A stretch of 64,000 bases of DNA, from the NCBI GenBank assembly GCA_022225965.2, contig JAKJXP020000011.1, positions 248,001 to 312,000 on the forward strand, written 5' to 3'. A model generated the notes under the pieces. That model searched no databases, was not told the DNA's origin, and saw only the letters and a list, made by a program, of their open reading frames with translations. The position numbers were made by a program, and so were the translations under genes. This document shows, piece after piece, positions 32,935 through 45,800 of this stretch (the first letter of the stretch is position 1; every line of letters begins with the position of its first letter). This stretch comes from Diatrype stigma (taxonomy: Eukaryota > Ascomycota > Sordariomycetes > Xylariales > Diatrypaceae).

Positions 32935-34379
32935 TTCATAACATATTAAAACGTTATTTATAACGATTGCGATTATTGCCGAATTTAGCTCGAATTCTGT
33001 ATTTATTGGCGTTATAAATGAAATTATGAAATTATATGAATGTTCTGTTACTACTAAAGTTCCAGCCAGTGCCGCTATTATAAGAACTATTAATTCCTTT
33101 TTTTATAACCCGACGTAATAACCATTATTTATAATCTCGTTAATTATTTTTATTCGCTGCTTTTTATTAATGGTAATTGCTTTATTAAAAGTATTCGTAA
33201 CGATAACTATTTAAGATATCTTTATATTTAATAATGCGTACGTAACTTAAAAATACGTAACAATAAAACTAAAATTACGATTTTCTGATAATGATTTGTA
33301 ATTAACCATTATATATATTATTTATTTTGGCAAAATCGTCGTTTTTCGTTTATTCGTAACCTTACGCATATAAGGGTTTTTATAAATAAGCATATTAAAA
33401 TTTATTGCAAAGTCATTAAAGTTTCGAAATGAAATCTTTAAATCGTTATAAAATATATTAGCTTTATATGGATATAACATATTATTGCCGATTAATGCAT
33501 TTAATTTAAATTCGTTATTAATTATTCATTTTAATTTAATAAACTTTATTAAGGTAAGGTTGTTGTTTTTATTAATTCCAAGCGCGTAATATTCGAAGAT
33601 TGCTTATTCGTTTATCTTAATACCTTTTTTGCTTATATCCTTAATTTTTCCTAATCGTTTCTTTATAAAATGCTTTAATGTTTGCAAATATGATCTTCTT
33701 ATTAAGGTATAATTAGTACTTGGATTAATATAAATTTCTCGATTTTTTTTATCGGAACTAGCTTTTGTTTTAATCCGTAAATAAGTATAACTAAATAAAA
33801 CTATTAAATTATATGGGCCAATTAAAGGGGCTTCTTTAATTATATATTCCTTTTTGGATATAAAAAGGGAAATTATATTTTAAAAAAGGGTTTTTATATT
33901 AAGTGCCGTTTTCGTTCGAAAATAATGCTTTATATATCGAAAAAGCTTATTTCGTAATATAAATAATTTATAATAATAGCCGCATTATTTTCGCTTAGGA
34001 TTTGCAGTATTTGGTATAATTATTTTTTTAATTGCGGCCTTAAATGTAATAATTATGCATTTATGTTAATATAACTGTCGTATTCGCTTTAAATGAAAAA
34101 AGCATTTATAACGTTAATAAATTACATCCTAATTAAATACGATATATAATTTTTCGTTATAAAAATTAGCCGAAATATTAGATTACGAATTTGTATTTTC
34201 GTCGCTATTATTTGCTAATAACGTTAGGCCTTTTTTTTCGTTTGCAAAATAAGCACGATTTTTTTTTCGATATTTTCCTTAACGATTTTTATAATCGTTT
34301 TTTTTTTTGTTATTTCGAGGCTTCTTTTTATTTCGATTGCGTCGGTCGTTTTAGGAACGACTTTTATCTTTGCCTCGAT

Positions 34380-34460
34380 CGTTTTGTTTATTATCTCGGC
34401 GTCGGTCGTTTCGGCGTCGGTCGTTTCGGCGTCGGTCGTTTCGGCGTCGGTCGTCGTATC
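34380..34460 (-). repeat. 15-bp tandem repeat in gypsy gag region
   Basis: Four or so copies of TCGGCGTCGGTCGTT. On the element's coding strand this encodes an RPTPK-like basic repeat, plausible as a nucleic-acid-binding part of gag. The plus-strand frame (34191-34529) is a shadow. Confidence 0.65.
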
Positions 34461-36474
34461 GAAGTCGGTAAAAATCGAAATAATCTATGCGATTATCCTT
34501 TCGATTTAATCGATAAAATAATGATTTAAAAAAACGAAATGCATTAATGTTTCGCTTTTTTCGAATTGCATATATATAAAACTATAAGGATTTGTATTTA
34601 TTTAATATTCGTGCCGCAATATAAAAATATAGGTCCGTAGCAAATAATAACAAAATGGCCTTATTTTGCTTAATTTGGAATATATATATATTAAATATTT
34701 CCATTATTATTGAAACACGCAAAAATTACTTAATCTTTAAAAACATGCTCGATTAAATTTGCGTTATTATATCGTACCAGTTATAATTATTCTGGGCTAA
34801 AATGTTTATAATGCGAATCCATTATAATTTTTTATTAATATATGCCGCTAATGCATATTAATTCTTTATAAATTTACGAATATAAAAATTAAAGGCTGCG
34901 AATTTTTTAATAAACATAGCTGCGTTTAGCTTAAAACGATTTATTAACGCGTTTAATATTTTCTTAATGCCTTAATATCGATAAACTCGACAATGTTTTT
35001 TTAGTAATTCGTTATTTTATTAAAAGACGGCGATTCCGAATAATAATATTTAAAAAACAATTTATAATTGCTTTTCGTAATTAGCTTTGTTGAATGCATT
35101 TTTTAAAAAACTTCGAATGCGATTTCGAAAGTAATATACGTCGGTAAATATAATAGGATTCTTAGAAATAACGATATTAATATCGCCAGGATTTTTATAA
35201 AGGAAATTAAAAATTCCAATTTCTTTGCGCTTAAATTTGTAAAATCTTAATGTAAATCCTGTATTAAATATTCCAGAACTTTCTGCTTTAAATAATCCGT
35301 ATTTTTTAAGGCTTTTTAATAAAGCAAGGAGAAAAATATTTGCAAATAAACCTGGGTTACGTTTTATATTAAATGGACGACCATTATAAAAAGAACCTTA
35401 ATTATTTTGGCGTAATTATTCGTTATTGCCGTATTTAAAGATTAATATACGTTAGCTATTTATATCCAAACGTCGCATAATTTCCTCGAACTTTTTATTA
35501 ATAAAATTCATCTTTTTATCGAATTTGCCGATTTTTTTTTTATTTTTTCTACCTAAATAAATATGGTTTTAATAAATTAATTAATCCATGCTATACGAAA
35601 TAAATATCGATTAAATCGATTATTAAAGTATTTTATGGTCGCAATATTCGAACTAAACTTTAAAGGCATTATCGGCTTTTCGTTTGCGTTTATCGTTTTG
35701 GAGCTAGCTTTAGTTTCAGCTTTTAGCAATTTTTCCGAAGTTTTCCGAAAGCCGAATCCCGATCGTGGAATGTTTTTTTTATCGGAAAGAACGTAATTAC
35801 TATCGTCGTTTATGCCAAAATCTTATGGAATATCGTTTAGGGTATCTGGTATTTTGTTCGAATTTTAACCGCTTAATTCGGAATAAACGGGCCCTTTTAA
35901 CGTTATATTATTTTATTTATATTAAAGTAATATATAGCAATTAAATAAAATAAATAATTGCAATATTATAAATATAACGCAAAGGGAAATTTTAAGGCTT
36001 CAGTATTAATTTACGTATTTAAATTCGGTAAATTAAACTTTCGCAAGGCTTCGATACGTACCTGAAATCGATATCGGTCGGGTTTCCTTAGCGTTTGCGA
36101 AGTTATAGCAACGTATTTAAATTTAATTACCGTAATAATTAGGATCCGGAAATAAAAATTTGCAAAATAATAATAAACGTATTTTAATTCGGCCGTAACT
36201 GCTTTTGCAAAAGAATAGGTTTAAGTAAAAGAATTTGCTTAAATTTCGTACGTAATATTCGATTTTCGTAAGATTTCGAAAATAATTCGTTATAATTTCG
36301 AAACCATACAGGGAAAATGTAAAAAAATAATTAAGGTTATTACCGGATTTAGCTAATGCCTGCCCTTTTTTATAACGATTAATGAATTATGATGCGATTT
36401 AATTAAATTACGATGGTTTTTTTTAAAAAAAAAGATAATATTTATAATTAAAACAAAGAAAATGCTATTATGTA

Positions 36475-36701
36475 TAATGCGGTTTTAATGGGGTTTTAAG
36501 AAAAAAATGAAATTATAATATTAAGGATAATAAAGAAACTATCTTAGGTAAAGGAAAAAAAGAGAGCCCATATGGGCCATAGGCCTAATGGGCCTACGTA
36601 CGGACCACCTAGCCAACGGCTAGGAGGAAGTACGTATCTTTCTTATCCTTATTTATCTATCTATCTCCTTATCGATGGAGTCCCTATCGGACCCCGTATT
36701 A
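36475..36701 (-). repeat. Gypsy 5' LTR (right), 227 bp
   Basis: Starts TAATGCGGTTT, ends GGACCCCGTATTA. It is the same length as the left LTR and is followed by the target copy GAAAT (36702-36706). Confidence 0.93.
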
Positions 36702-36706
36702 GAAAT

Positions 36707-36742
36707 ACTTCGAGCGTTTTCGCCTGCGATTGGTCGGATCCG
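36707..36742 (+). repeat. Left terminal inverted repeat, inner part
   Basis: ACTTCGAGCGTTTTCGCCTGCGATTGG continues the left inverted repeat after the gypsy insertion. It pairs with the inverted copy at about 47227-47264. Confidence 0.8.
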
Positions 36743-37026
36743 TTACGTTCGCTTTAACGATTAATCGAACCAGCTAGTTTCGTTTTGCCAATTAATTAAT
36801 TTTTATTTCTTATAAGTATTATATATAAACAATAACAAAACCCATTTATTTTATACGTACGGCTAATAATATCATTACATTTCCGGATTTCATTTAAATT
36901 TGCTTTAGCTTATTCGTAATTTGCTTCGATTTGCTTTAATTTGCTTATAACCTTTTCGTAACTTGCCTTAATTTATTTGCATATTTTATTATACCACTAA
37001 ATTATTCTAGCTTTTTTTAGAAATTT

Positions 37027-37320
37027 CTTTATTTTTCTTTATAATTCATTCGTAATACATTACGATTTTTTTATTTTTATTCGCAATTTATTTGCAATGC
37101 ATTACGATCTTTTTATTTTTATCCGCAATCCATTCGTAATATATTACGACTTTTTTATTTTTATTCGTAATTTATTTGCAATGCATTACGACCTTTTTAT
37201 TTTTATTCGCAATTTATCCGTAATATATTACGATCTTTTTATTTTTATCCGCAATTTATCCGTAATGCATTACGGCTTTTTCGAATTTTATACGTAATTT
37301 ATTCGTAATACGTTATGGCC
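37027..37320 (+). repeat. Tandem array, ~56-bp unit
   Basis: About five copies of a CATTACGATTTTTTTATTTTTATTCGCAA-type unit, with alternating TTCGTAAT/TTGCAAT variants. The open frame across it (MHYDLFIFIRN...) is a by-product of the repeat. Confidence 0.75.
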
Positions 37321-37732
37321 TTTTCGAATTTTATGCGTAACTTATACATAATTCTTTTAAATTTTATACGTAACCTTTTCGTTATAATATAACGTATTAT
37401 AAGTTTTTCGAAATTTATTTACGGCTTATATATAGCTTTTTTAAGTTTTATTAATATAAATCATTTTACGAATTCCAAGGTTTATTATATTTATTAATAG
37501 TTTTAGCCATTAAATTAATTTATTTATAAGCGATATTTATATATTTTTATTTAGAAATGCCTTTTTTATTACAATTACATTTTATAAAACGTATATATGC
37601 TTATGTTTTTATTTCGAATTAATATTAATTTTATTTTATTATATAAGCATTTTATTTTTATACCGCAATAAATAATCTTTTTCGTATTACTTTTGGATAT
37701 GCGGTTTTTTAATTTCCTGGTTTTTTCCAATT

Positions 37733-38030
37733 TAGTTCTTTCCAATTAGTTCCTTTCTAGCCAGCTTTTTTCCAGCTAGCTCTTTTCCAACCAGCTTCTT
37801 TCCAACCAGCTCCTTTCCAGCCAGCTCCTTTCCAGTCAGCTCCTTTCCAGCCAATTCCTTTCCAGCCAGCTTTTTTCCAGCCAGTTCCTTTCCAGCCAGC
37901 TTTTTTCCAGCCAGCTTTTTTCCAGCCGGCTTCTTTCCAGCCAGCTTCTTTTTAATTGGCTCTTTAATTTTTGGCTCTTTAGCAGCCGGCTTCTTTTTAA
38001 CCAGTTCTTTTTTAATTGGCTCTTTAACAA
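37733..38030 (-). repeat. Tandem array of 15-bp unit (TCCTTTCCAGCCAGC)n
   Basis: About twenty 15-bp units. The minus strand stays open across them as a Lys/Arg/Trp-containing repeat (LEKSWLERNW), and the plus strand as FPASSFPAS. Such units are little touched by RIP compared with the surroundings. Whether this was ever coding is unknown. Confidence 0.7.
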
Positions 38031-40480
38031 TTGGCTCCTTAATAAGTAACTTTTTAACAGGTAGCTCTTTAATAGGTGGTTTATTAATTTTTGGCTTATT
38101 AATTTTTAGCTTTTTAATAACTGACTTATTAATCTCTAAATTCTTAATAACTAGCTTTTTAATTTTAACCTTTGGCCCATTTTTATTTAATTCTTTATTT
38201 TTTAATAATTTAATTACGCCATTTATTTAAATTTAATCGACGTCGTATAAATTTAATTTACGAAATGCTTAATAATATGTATTATCGTAATAAATAAATT
38301 CAAAATAACTTATTTCGTATAATTGCCGTCCGTTTTAAATAATACATTATTTAACGAAATTATCAATTACGGCGACGTTATTAAAAAAAGCCGTCGCAAA
38401 TTCCGATATTATTTAATTTACGGGCCAAATTAGATTTTAATAACGATACGTTTTAATTAAATTTAAAAAACGAATCGATATTATAAATCCTTTTTTAAAT
38501 TTAATTTTATTTTATTTTTAATTATTATTTACTTTTTTTATTTTTTATTATTTTAAGCTTTTTAAATCCATTAATAAAACAATTTTCCAATTTAATATTG
38601 CTAAAAATACGATTACGTTAATATATTTAACTTGCTTTTTTGCCGTTTTTATTATTCTTTAATCCAATTATGGTACCATTTATTTTTTAATCGCATAATA
38701 AACTGCATAATAAGCCGCATAATCGTTTGCTTAATTGAATTATTCGAATTATTCGTATTTTTGTTTCGATTAGTTATTATGTAACGCTTAAACGTATATT
38801 AACGTTAATATTAAAACCAATATTATAATTTTTTTAGCTACAATATATTAGCCTTAATCGTAATTTATAGGCTTTTTTCGATCTTTCGTTTTTTTTATTT
38901 TTTAAGCGAATTCGAACGCAAAAACGAAAACAATTCCGAATACATAATTATACGTTTTTTCGGATAATTAAACGTAAATAGCGATAACAAATTCGATTTT
39001 TAAAATATCGTAATTTCGATAAGAAACCGGTATAATATAAAAATAACGATTAAAAACTTGCGTTATTTTTTAAAAACGTAACTATTAAAAGGCGATTCGA
39101 CGAAGCCTTAAAAGCGAAGCAAATATATTTTTGCCTACATTATTAACATAAATAATTTGACGTTAAATTATTAAATATAAGTATTTGCATTACGTATTAA
39201 ATAAAAAATAATAAAAAGTTAATAAACGAATCTTTTTATTTTTTTGCTAACAATAATTTGGATTTTAATAACGTTTTTTTTGGTTTATTTCGTTTAAAGT
39301 AATTAAGGAACTATTTATTGCAAGAATTTATATTATAATTAATGTTTTTATTATTCGTTTTATTATTATATAATTTAATTAATTAATTAATTTCTTATAA
39401 GTTCGTAATTAGCAATATAAATATACGGAATATATTATGTATTTTTTACGTAATATTGGCAAAGTATATAACGAATTGCCTTTATTTTTAAAGCATTTCG
39501 ATATAATTTTTTTTCGTTTTAAAAATATCGATAATGTTCCAGAAATAAGACGTTAATTTCGCCGGCGGTTTCGTATTCGTCGCTAAGTTATATATATATA
39601 ACTGAACTTTTTTTTTATAAATTATCCGGATTATATAAACTTTATATTAAATTATTATAACTTATTTTAATTATTTAAAAATGATAATATTTACGATTTA
39701 CTTAATATTTACGAAACGGATAAAATATATATAACAATAAATCCGAATACGGGTTTCGTAAATGAAGCTATTTTAAAGGATATTAATGTATACAATAAGG
39801 CGGCGGTTTTTAATTTATTTATTAAAACATTTAAATTAAACCGCTTAAAAAAAAACAATAGGAATAATTCGTTATTTCCGAAGCCGAATATATCGTTATA
39901 AGCAATTTAATCAAACGCTGTTTATTATTTTTTAATGCCATTTATACGGCAAATTCCTTTTAATGAATTTAATTAATCCTGCGCTTTATTTTTTTTTATA
40001 TGTTTTATATTTTATTTTTATGGCAAAGCCGATTTTATTAAGTTTCGATAACGTATTATTAAATATTAAAACTATTTTAATTATATTATGCGTTAAAAGA
40101 ATAATTATTTTATTAAGTATTATATTTTTCGATATATTGTATTAAACATTTTAATATATAGGCAAATTCGTAATTATAGCCGTTATTTTACGAATAAAGA
40201 ATTTAATTCGTTTATTTTTAAGCGTTAATTATAAAAGGCTTTTAAAAATTCGGATAAGCTTAAAGCATAAATTATTCTTAATTGTATTATTTGGTTTGTA
40301 AGTATTATTAAAGGCATTCGTTCTTTTTGATATAAGCATCGGCAAAAATTAAAAGCCTTTTTTTATTATTTAAAACTGCCGTTTGCGTTTATTATTTTAA
40401 ATCCGGTAGATTTTTATTAGTAAAGCTTATATCGTTATATGCCTAAATTTAATTAATAAAAGCAGTTAAACGAATATAAA
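38031..40480. other. Degraded 5' region of the Helitron-type unit
   Basis: Very AT-rich DNA with no recognisable protein except short open stretches leading toward the Rep domain (for example 39963-40145). No hairpin or terminal Helitron signature was found. Confidence 0.5.
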
Positions 40481-41391
40481 CGAATAAACTTATTTCGGCG
40501 CTTATTACGTAAGAATTTTTATATTACTGCGTAGCATTTTTTTTTCGGGCTACTTTATTTCGAAAAATCGTATTAACGGAAAAATTTAATTTCGGCGACT
40601 TTTAATACCGCTTCGAATGGCAGGATTATAATAGCGGTTATATTTATGGATTATATTAATTTAAAAATAGCCTTTTTCCGGATATGGATATATAAGAAAA
40701 TCGGGATATATACGCCAAAATTTGGGGTTACTATATTATTGCTATAAATCTTAAATTCCAAAAAATCGGCCGTAACGGTATGGATAATAATTCGTTATGT
40801 ATTAATTTTCTTTATACGGAATTTACGTAATAATGATTAAATAATATCGTAAATCGTTATTAACGTTATAAATGTTTTATTACGTATTATCTCCGGATTA
40901 TTAAGAAAGCGACTAACGAAGTTCGAAAAAAAAACAAGGAATTGTTAAATTCCGTTTGTTACTTTAATTTTTTATGCTTTATATAAGACGAATCTTGCGT
41001 TATTAAAATGAAAAATAAATTTTGGTAATTATTTAATACCATACGTAATAATATTTATTTTAATTAATTTAATTCATTAATAATTTTGTCGTAACTAATT
41101 AATACGGATATTTTTTTATATATTAACGATGCGGCTATTATTAATTATATAGCCAAATATTACGGCAAATCCGAATAATAATTTGCCATATATATTTAAA
41201 TTGCCCAATTTATTTTGCCGTATATAATTAATAATAATCCCATGCTTTCGTTTATTTTTAAGTTTATAAATAAGCTTATTAAAAAAAGGGATTATTTTGC
41301 TTAAAAGGTTTATTATTATTTGCTATAGCTTCTTTTATAAGAAAATAATCGTATGGTACGTAACGTTAATTATCGCCCTTTTAAGAAGCAT
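40480..41391 (+). pseudogene. Helitron Rep-region relic (5' of TRIM insertion)
   Basis: Plus-strand translation through stops shows RNGMDNNSLCINFLYTEF, then VNRYQRYKCFITYYLRI, then LSLINTDIFLYINDAAIINYIAKYYGKSE. These correspond to the fungal Helitron segment with the WPANTDISPxT...YIAKYxxKxE motif between the Rep endonuclease and the helicase. Next comes FINKLIKKRDYF and NNRMVRNVNYRPFKK, matching the (L)xERDxSAQEV...SRxVxxVDCRP stretch. Asp-to-Asn and Trp/Gln-to-stop changes are frequent. The frame is interrupted at 41391 by the TRIM. Confidence 0.75.
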
Positions 41392-41572
41392 TATTACGTA
41401 ACAGCCTAATAATTGGTAAACAACCTACATACCACTCCACTATTAGCTACGTCATCCAATTACCCCTCATATATGCCAATAGCTTGCAAAGTTAATACCT
41501 CCGCAGCTATAGATCTTTTGACATACCATACTATGTATATTTTGGAACCAGTGGCATAATTGCTTTGCAACA
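41392..41572 (+). repeat. TRIM left LTR, 181 bp
   Basis: Starts TATTACGTAACAGCC (RIP-altered TG) and ends TTGCAACA. Preceded by target copy AGCAT. Confidence 0.95.
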
Positions 41573-41863
41573 AATGGTAGCATTTCCCATAGGTTCTGGA
41601 TGCCTCCAGGTACTTATGATTCGGTCCCTCGACCGAACGCGGCTTTACAGCGTAAAAGAGCCCCCTTACTTGCCCGTAGGAATGTTACCCGGATAGTCAG
41701 GTGCCGTCCATTCTAAGCGACCCCTATCGTGGCCGTACGTTGCAATAGCGGAACGTCAGTTAAGCATAGCAGCACTTACAGCTACTTCCCACTTTGGGCA
41801 GGAAGCCAGCTGGGAGATTTCCGACCGAAAACGGTACGTATTATCCTTTCCGTCGGTGGCATA

Positions 41864-42044
41864 TGTTACGTAGCAGCCTAATAGCTGGTGAACAACCTAC
41901 ATACCACTCCATTATTAGCTACGTCATCCAATTACCCCTCATATATGCCAATAGCTTACAGAGTTAGTACCTCCGCAGCTACAGATCTTTTGACATACCA
42001 TACTATGTGTGTTTTGGGACCAGTGGCACAGTTGCTTTGCAACA
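41864..42044 (+). repeat. TRIM right LTR, 181 bp
   Basis: Starts TGTTACGTAGCAGCC and ends TTGCAACA. Followed by target copy AGCAT. The open frame 41888-42109 across it is an LTR by-product. Confidence 0.95.
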
Positions 42045-42049
42045 AGCAT

Positions 42050-44200
42050 ATCCGAATTCTGGACCTTAATAGCAAAGGCGACGAGATTAAAAAGAGCGTT
42101 ACAGTTTAAGAGAAATATAAATAAAGAAATGCATATATAAAATACGTTTCATATTTCGAATTCGTTAAATGCTGGGATTTTAAAGATTAAGACTTTAAGA
42201 AATGGCATATTATTAATGCGTAACCTAAAGTATTAAATTATTTCCTTCGTTATAAATTTATTCGAACTTATTAGCAATTCTTTAACTTTTATCGAATAAA
42301 GCTATTATTAAACCATTTTTATTATTATATTAACGAGTTATTAATTAATAACGAAATTAAATTCGATAATTATATCGCAATATATATATATTATATATAA
42401 CATTATATTTATAAAGATAATTATTACGACACGGTTGGCCGAAAAAATGTTTAGTCCGATAATAAAAAGTTCGAGCCTAATTTAAATAATGCGAATAATA
42501 TTATTTTGGAAAATTGGTAATACATTATTCGAATAATGCCAGATTTTTTATCCGAACAAAAGAATGCTAAATTATTTAGCCGCCGTAATATTGATATTAA
42601 TTACGATTAATTTTTTTATATTAATCGGTACGTTTATAAGAATTTCGCCAGCGATAATTATTAAAAAAAGCGCCGCAAAAAATATTCCGATAATTACGAT
42701 ATTAAGAATTTGCTATTAAATATAATTAAAACCTTAAATTCCGAATAGCGAATTATATATAACATAATAATTAGTTATTATTAAAGCTTTTTTGTCAATA
42801 ACTAATTAAAATAATTATTATTATACGTTAATAACAATAATGGAACTAAAAAGTCTTATTTTATTAAGATTATATCGTTACATTTTTAATAACTATTTAT
42901 AATAAGCAAGTCGCCCGTAATTCGAATTATTTTAATTAGCGTAATTAGCAATTAAATTAACGGCTAAATATTGTATTTTTTATTTCGCTTATTTATTAAT
43001 AACGAATATAAGCCCTTAATAAAAAATGTTAGTTTATTAAATACTTTATAACGGCGTTTTCGTAACGTTTATTTTCTTATTATCGACGAAAAAAGCATGC
43101 TTGGCTTATAAAACTTAAGTTAAATTAATCGGCGGCTTTAAAAGATCTTTCTTAATCGCCGCAATAATTATTTTGGCGGCTTAAATATATTGCTTATCGG
43201 AAATTTCTTTTAGTTATTTCCCGTTATAAATAAGCCGTTATATGCTTTTAAATAATTAATTAAATATTATAACATTACTAGATACGGATTATATAAAGCC
43301 TTTAAACGTTCGGTATTTCTTATTATTATTTAACGCCAACAAAAATCCGAATAAATCCGATTTTACAAAGCCTTATTAAAGTTGCAACAATTTAAGGTTT
43401 TTGCCGTTTTTTGGAAGTTATTAACGTTTAAATGCGTTATAAAGCTTTTTTTTGCCGAAATTATAAGCTTTAATAATGCTATATATATTTATTTTATTAA
43501 GGCTCGTATTAATTAATATAACCATAACCATATAATACGGCTTATAAATTTAATTATTTAGGTTTATGTTAAATATAAAGGATTTAATGCAAATAAAGCC
43601 GTTTTTTTTAATGCTAGCAATTTTTTTAAAAATTTTTTTATTTATATTGAATATCGAATTATGTTAATACGTAATTTATGGGGCTATGTCGATTTTATAA
43701 ACGAAACTTAAGATACGATATACGATATTTCTTGGGCTTAAGGCTTAAACGTTATAAGTAATGCTTCGGAAGTTATTATGATAACTTTTAATAATTATAT
43801 TGGTTCGGTATTTATTAATTCGGATAGCCGCGAATTTCGTAACGATTAAGGCAAAACTATTATGTTTATTTTTTGGATTTGACAAGATTTTGTCGTAAAA
43901 GGTGTTATTTATTATCGAAAGCAATTTCTTTTGTTTATTGCATATGCCATTATAATGCATAAGTTTTAAGGCATTATTTTGCGTCAAGTAATATGCGATA
44001 TTTCGGATTATAAATTTGTTATTAAACTATTATATATAGCCGTTTTTAAAATGTTTGCATTATAAGGCTTAATATTTAATATTTCATTTAATCGCGGCCG
44101 TTTTTATTACGAAAATAGTTATCCGTTTATGCAAATAAAACTTAACGATTATAATATCCGTTTAAAGCATGTTTTAATTCGGCTTTTATATGTAATTTAT
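42050..44200 (+). pseudogene. Helitron Pif1-type helicase relic (3' of TRIM insertion)
   Basis: Plus-strand translation through stops continues the same protein. It reads PKVLNYFLRYKFIRTY and FFNFYRIKLLLNHFY (cf. the P+VLNYFPRY...FxRxKLMLNHP segment), then AIYIYYIQHYIYKDNYYD. Near 43060-43110 comes RFRNVYFLIIDEKSMLGL, the Walker B/motif II of Pif1-like helicases. Then come a FxQL(F/P)P-like motif and, near 43640-43730, RIMLIRNLWGYVDFINET...YDISWA, matching the KxMLTxNLWTxxGLxNGTxGxVxDI motif of Helitron helicases. The many TAG/TAA interruptions and Asp/Asn changes show inactivation. Together with the Rep region this would be one large Rep-Hel protein. Confidence 0.85.
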
Positions 44201-45128
44201 TTTTAGCAATTCCTTATTTATTAATTTAATAGCGATAATTTTAATAGCAGCAGTTCTTATAATATTAGCTTTATTTCGTAAAAAACTTTTAAATATAAAT
44301 GCAATAACTTTTTTTTTTTATTACGGCAATTTTTCGTGCTTTTTATGTTTTTTTAGCTTAGTTTTGCGTTTTTTTTTTTATTTACGAATATATATTAAAT
44401 ATTTTGTTGCTTTATAATTATAACCGTTTATTTTTAGTTTAAATCGTATATGGCTTGGCCGTAATTAAATTAATGTTTTCGTCGTAAATATTTGGCCTAT
44501 CGTTTTTTTTGGTTTGGAACTTTGCAAATATGTTATTTTTAAAGGTATATGTTTTTTTTAATATTTTGTAATTTCCGTATTTATATTTTATAATATTAAT
44601 TTCGGAAATAAATTAATAGCCATAAAACGGTTATATATAATAAACGTTGGCTTTATATTATTAATACGGCGCAATATTAGGTTATTTATAAGCTTAAATA
44701 TATAAGGCCGTTTTGGCATTTATATTGGTTAATAAGGAATGCATAATTTTGTTTATGAAAAGGCCGATTTTAATAGTTACGTATATTTCGTATGCTTATA
44801 TCGGCAATTTTTTATCGGTCGTATAAGTCGAGAATAATTGGGGCCCGATTATTATATTCCAGAACTTAGCATTCGTAATGTTTTATTTAATAAATCGTTT
44901 TTAAGCCATTCCTATTAAAAACGTAATAATTAAATAAAATAATGCTTATATGCTATTAATATGCGATTTATATAAATACGTATAATAAGTATATATTTAA
45001 ATAAAAATGGCATTTAATTTGGTTAATACCGCAAATTCTTTATAAAAGCAATAAAGCTAGTAAAATATAATAAAAAGAAATATATCGATTAGTTTTTTAA
45101 GAATATCGGTAATTTATTTAATACTGGC

Positions 45129-45335
45129 ATGGTCGATAATGATTTAGGCAAGCTTTTGGTTTTTTTTAAGCGTATAATGAAATGGGCTTTTTTCGATACT
45201 GGGAATAGAAATGTTACGGATAAGCGGCTTAAGTTTTTAATAATGGCTTCCATTATTAAAAATAAAGATATGCGAGGTTTAACGAACCAGCTTTTGTATT
45301 TTTTCGTTTTTAATTATATTAATAATAGGTCGTAA
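45129..45335 (+). pseudogene. Unidentified open stretch downstream of helicase
   Basis: A 68-codon open frame (MVDNDLGKLLVFFKRIMKWAFF...) with balanced, protein-like composition and possible Asp-to-Asn changes (DTGNRN). It is located between the helicase relic and the right inverted repeat. I do not recognise it. It may be an accessory or captured coding piece of the element, or a chance frame. Confidence 0.3.
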
Positions 45336-45800
45336 TTTGCGGTTATTTATAATGGCTGTTATATATGAAAGACTTAATTTAAGTGGTAATGTATTAAAAA
45401 CGAATTAAGGCTGGCGGATAAAATGAAGTTGCTACATAAAAAGTTAAAGCTTAAAAGTTAAAAATATTAAGTAAAAAAATTTACCTTGTATGTTATAATA
45501 GGTTTGATTTATTTAGGTGGTTTGTAATTATTTTATTTAAGGCATGTATTATATTTGCTATATTGCTGTAATTAAGAAAGATATTAGTTGTAATTATTAA
45601 AGCTTATTTATATAATATTTATAAGCCAGATTTTTAGCTAGACTTAATTAATTTATTTATAAGCCAGATTTTTAATTAGACTTAATTTATTTGCTTATTT
45701 ATTATATCTTTATTGCTAGGTCGTTTCTTTTTAAGAAATTCATTTTATATCATCGTAATAGCTTATATATTATTCGTTTTAATCGTTATTATTTATAACC

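Larger units (their letters stand above)
29119..36701 (-). mobile_element. Ty3/gypsy LTR retrotransposon, RIP-inactivated (7583 bp)
   Basis: Two direct LTRs of exactly 227 bp (29119-29345 and 36475-36701) share ancestral ends TGATGCGG...CCGCATCA. They are flanked by a perfect 5-bp target duplication GAAAT (29114-29118 and 36702-36706). The coding strand is minus: gag with a basic repeat near 34.4 kb, protease region, reverse transcriptase/RNase H at about 32.4-31.1 kb, then the integrase zinc-binding region at about 31.0-30.7 kb. This is the gypsy order (RT before integrase). The insertion lies inside the left inverted repeat of the Helitron-type unit and so is younger than it. About 23 differences are visible between the LTRs, all transitions. 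Confidence 0.93.
41392..42044 (+). mobile_element. TRIM (miniature LTR retrotransposon), 653 bp
   Basis: Two direct LTRs of exactly 181 bp (41392-41572 and 41864-42044) run TGTTACGTAGCAG...TTTGCAACA. They enclose only 291 bp and are flanked by a perfect target duplication AGCAT (41387-41391 and 42045-42049). Two bases inside the left LTR is TGGTAGCA (41575-41582), matching the start of the initiator tRNA-Met 3'-end primer site, so the orientation is plus. There is no coding capacity. About 15 LTR differences are visible, all transitions. Its GC content is well above the surrounding DNA, so it is the freshest layer of the nest, or short enough to have been less affected by RIP. Confidence 0.95.

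Noticed and set aside
37097..37297. Repetitive protein MHYDLFIFIRN
   Set aside because: The frame is a product of the 56-bp tandem array in RIP-mutated DNA; the repeat varies at positions that would not be expected under protein constraint.
37027..38030. CRISPR-like array
   Set aside because: Units are contiguous tandem repeats without unique spacers, in a eukaryotic genome.
41888..42109. A 73-codon gene in the nest
   Set aside because: It spans the TRIM right LTR and runs into Helitron relic sequence; it is an LTR by-product.
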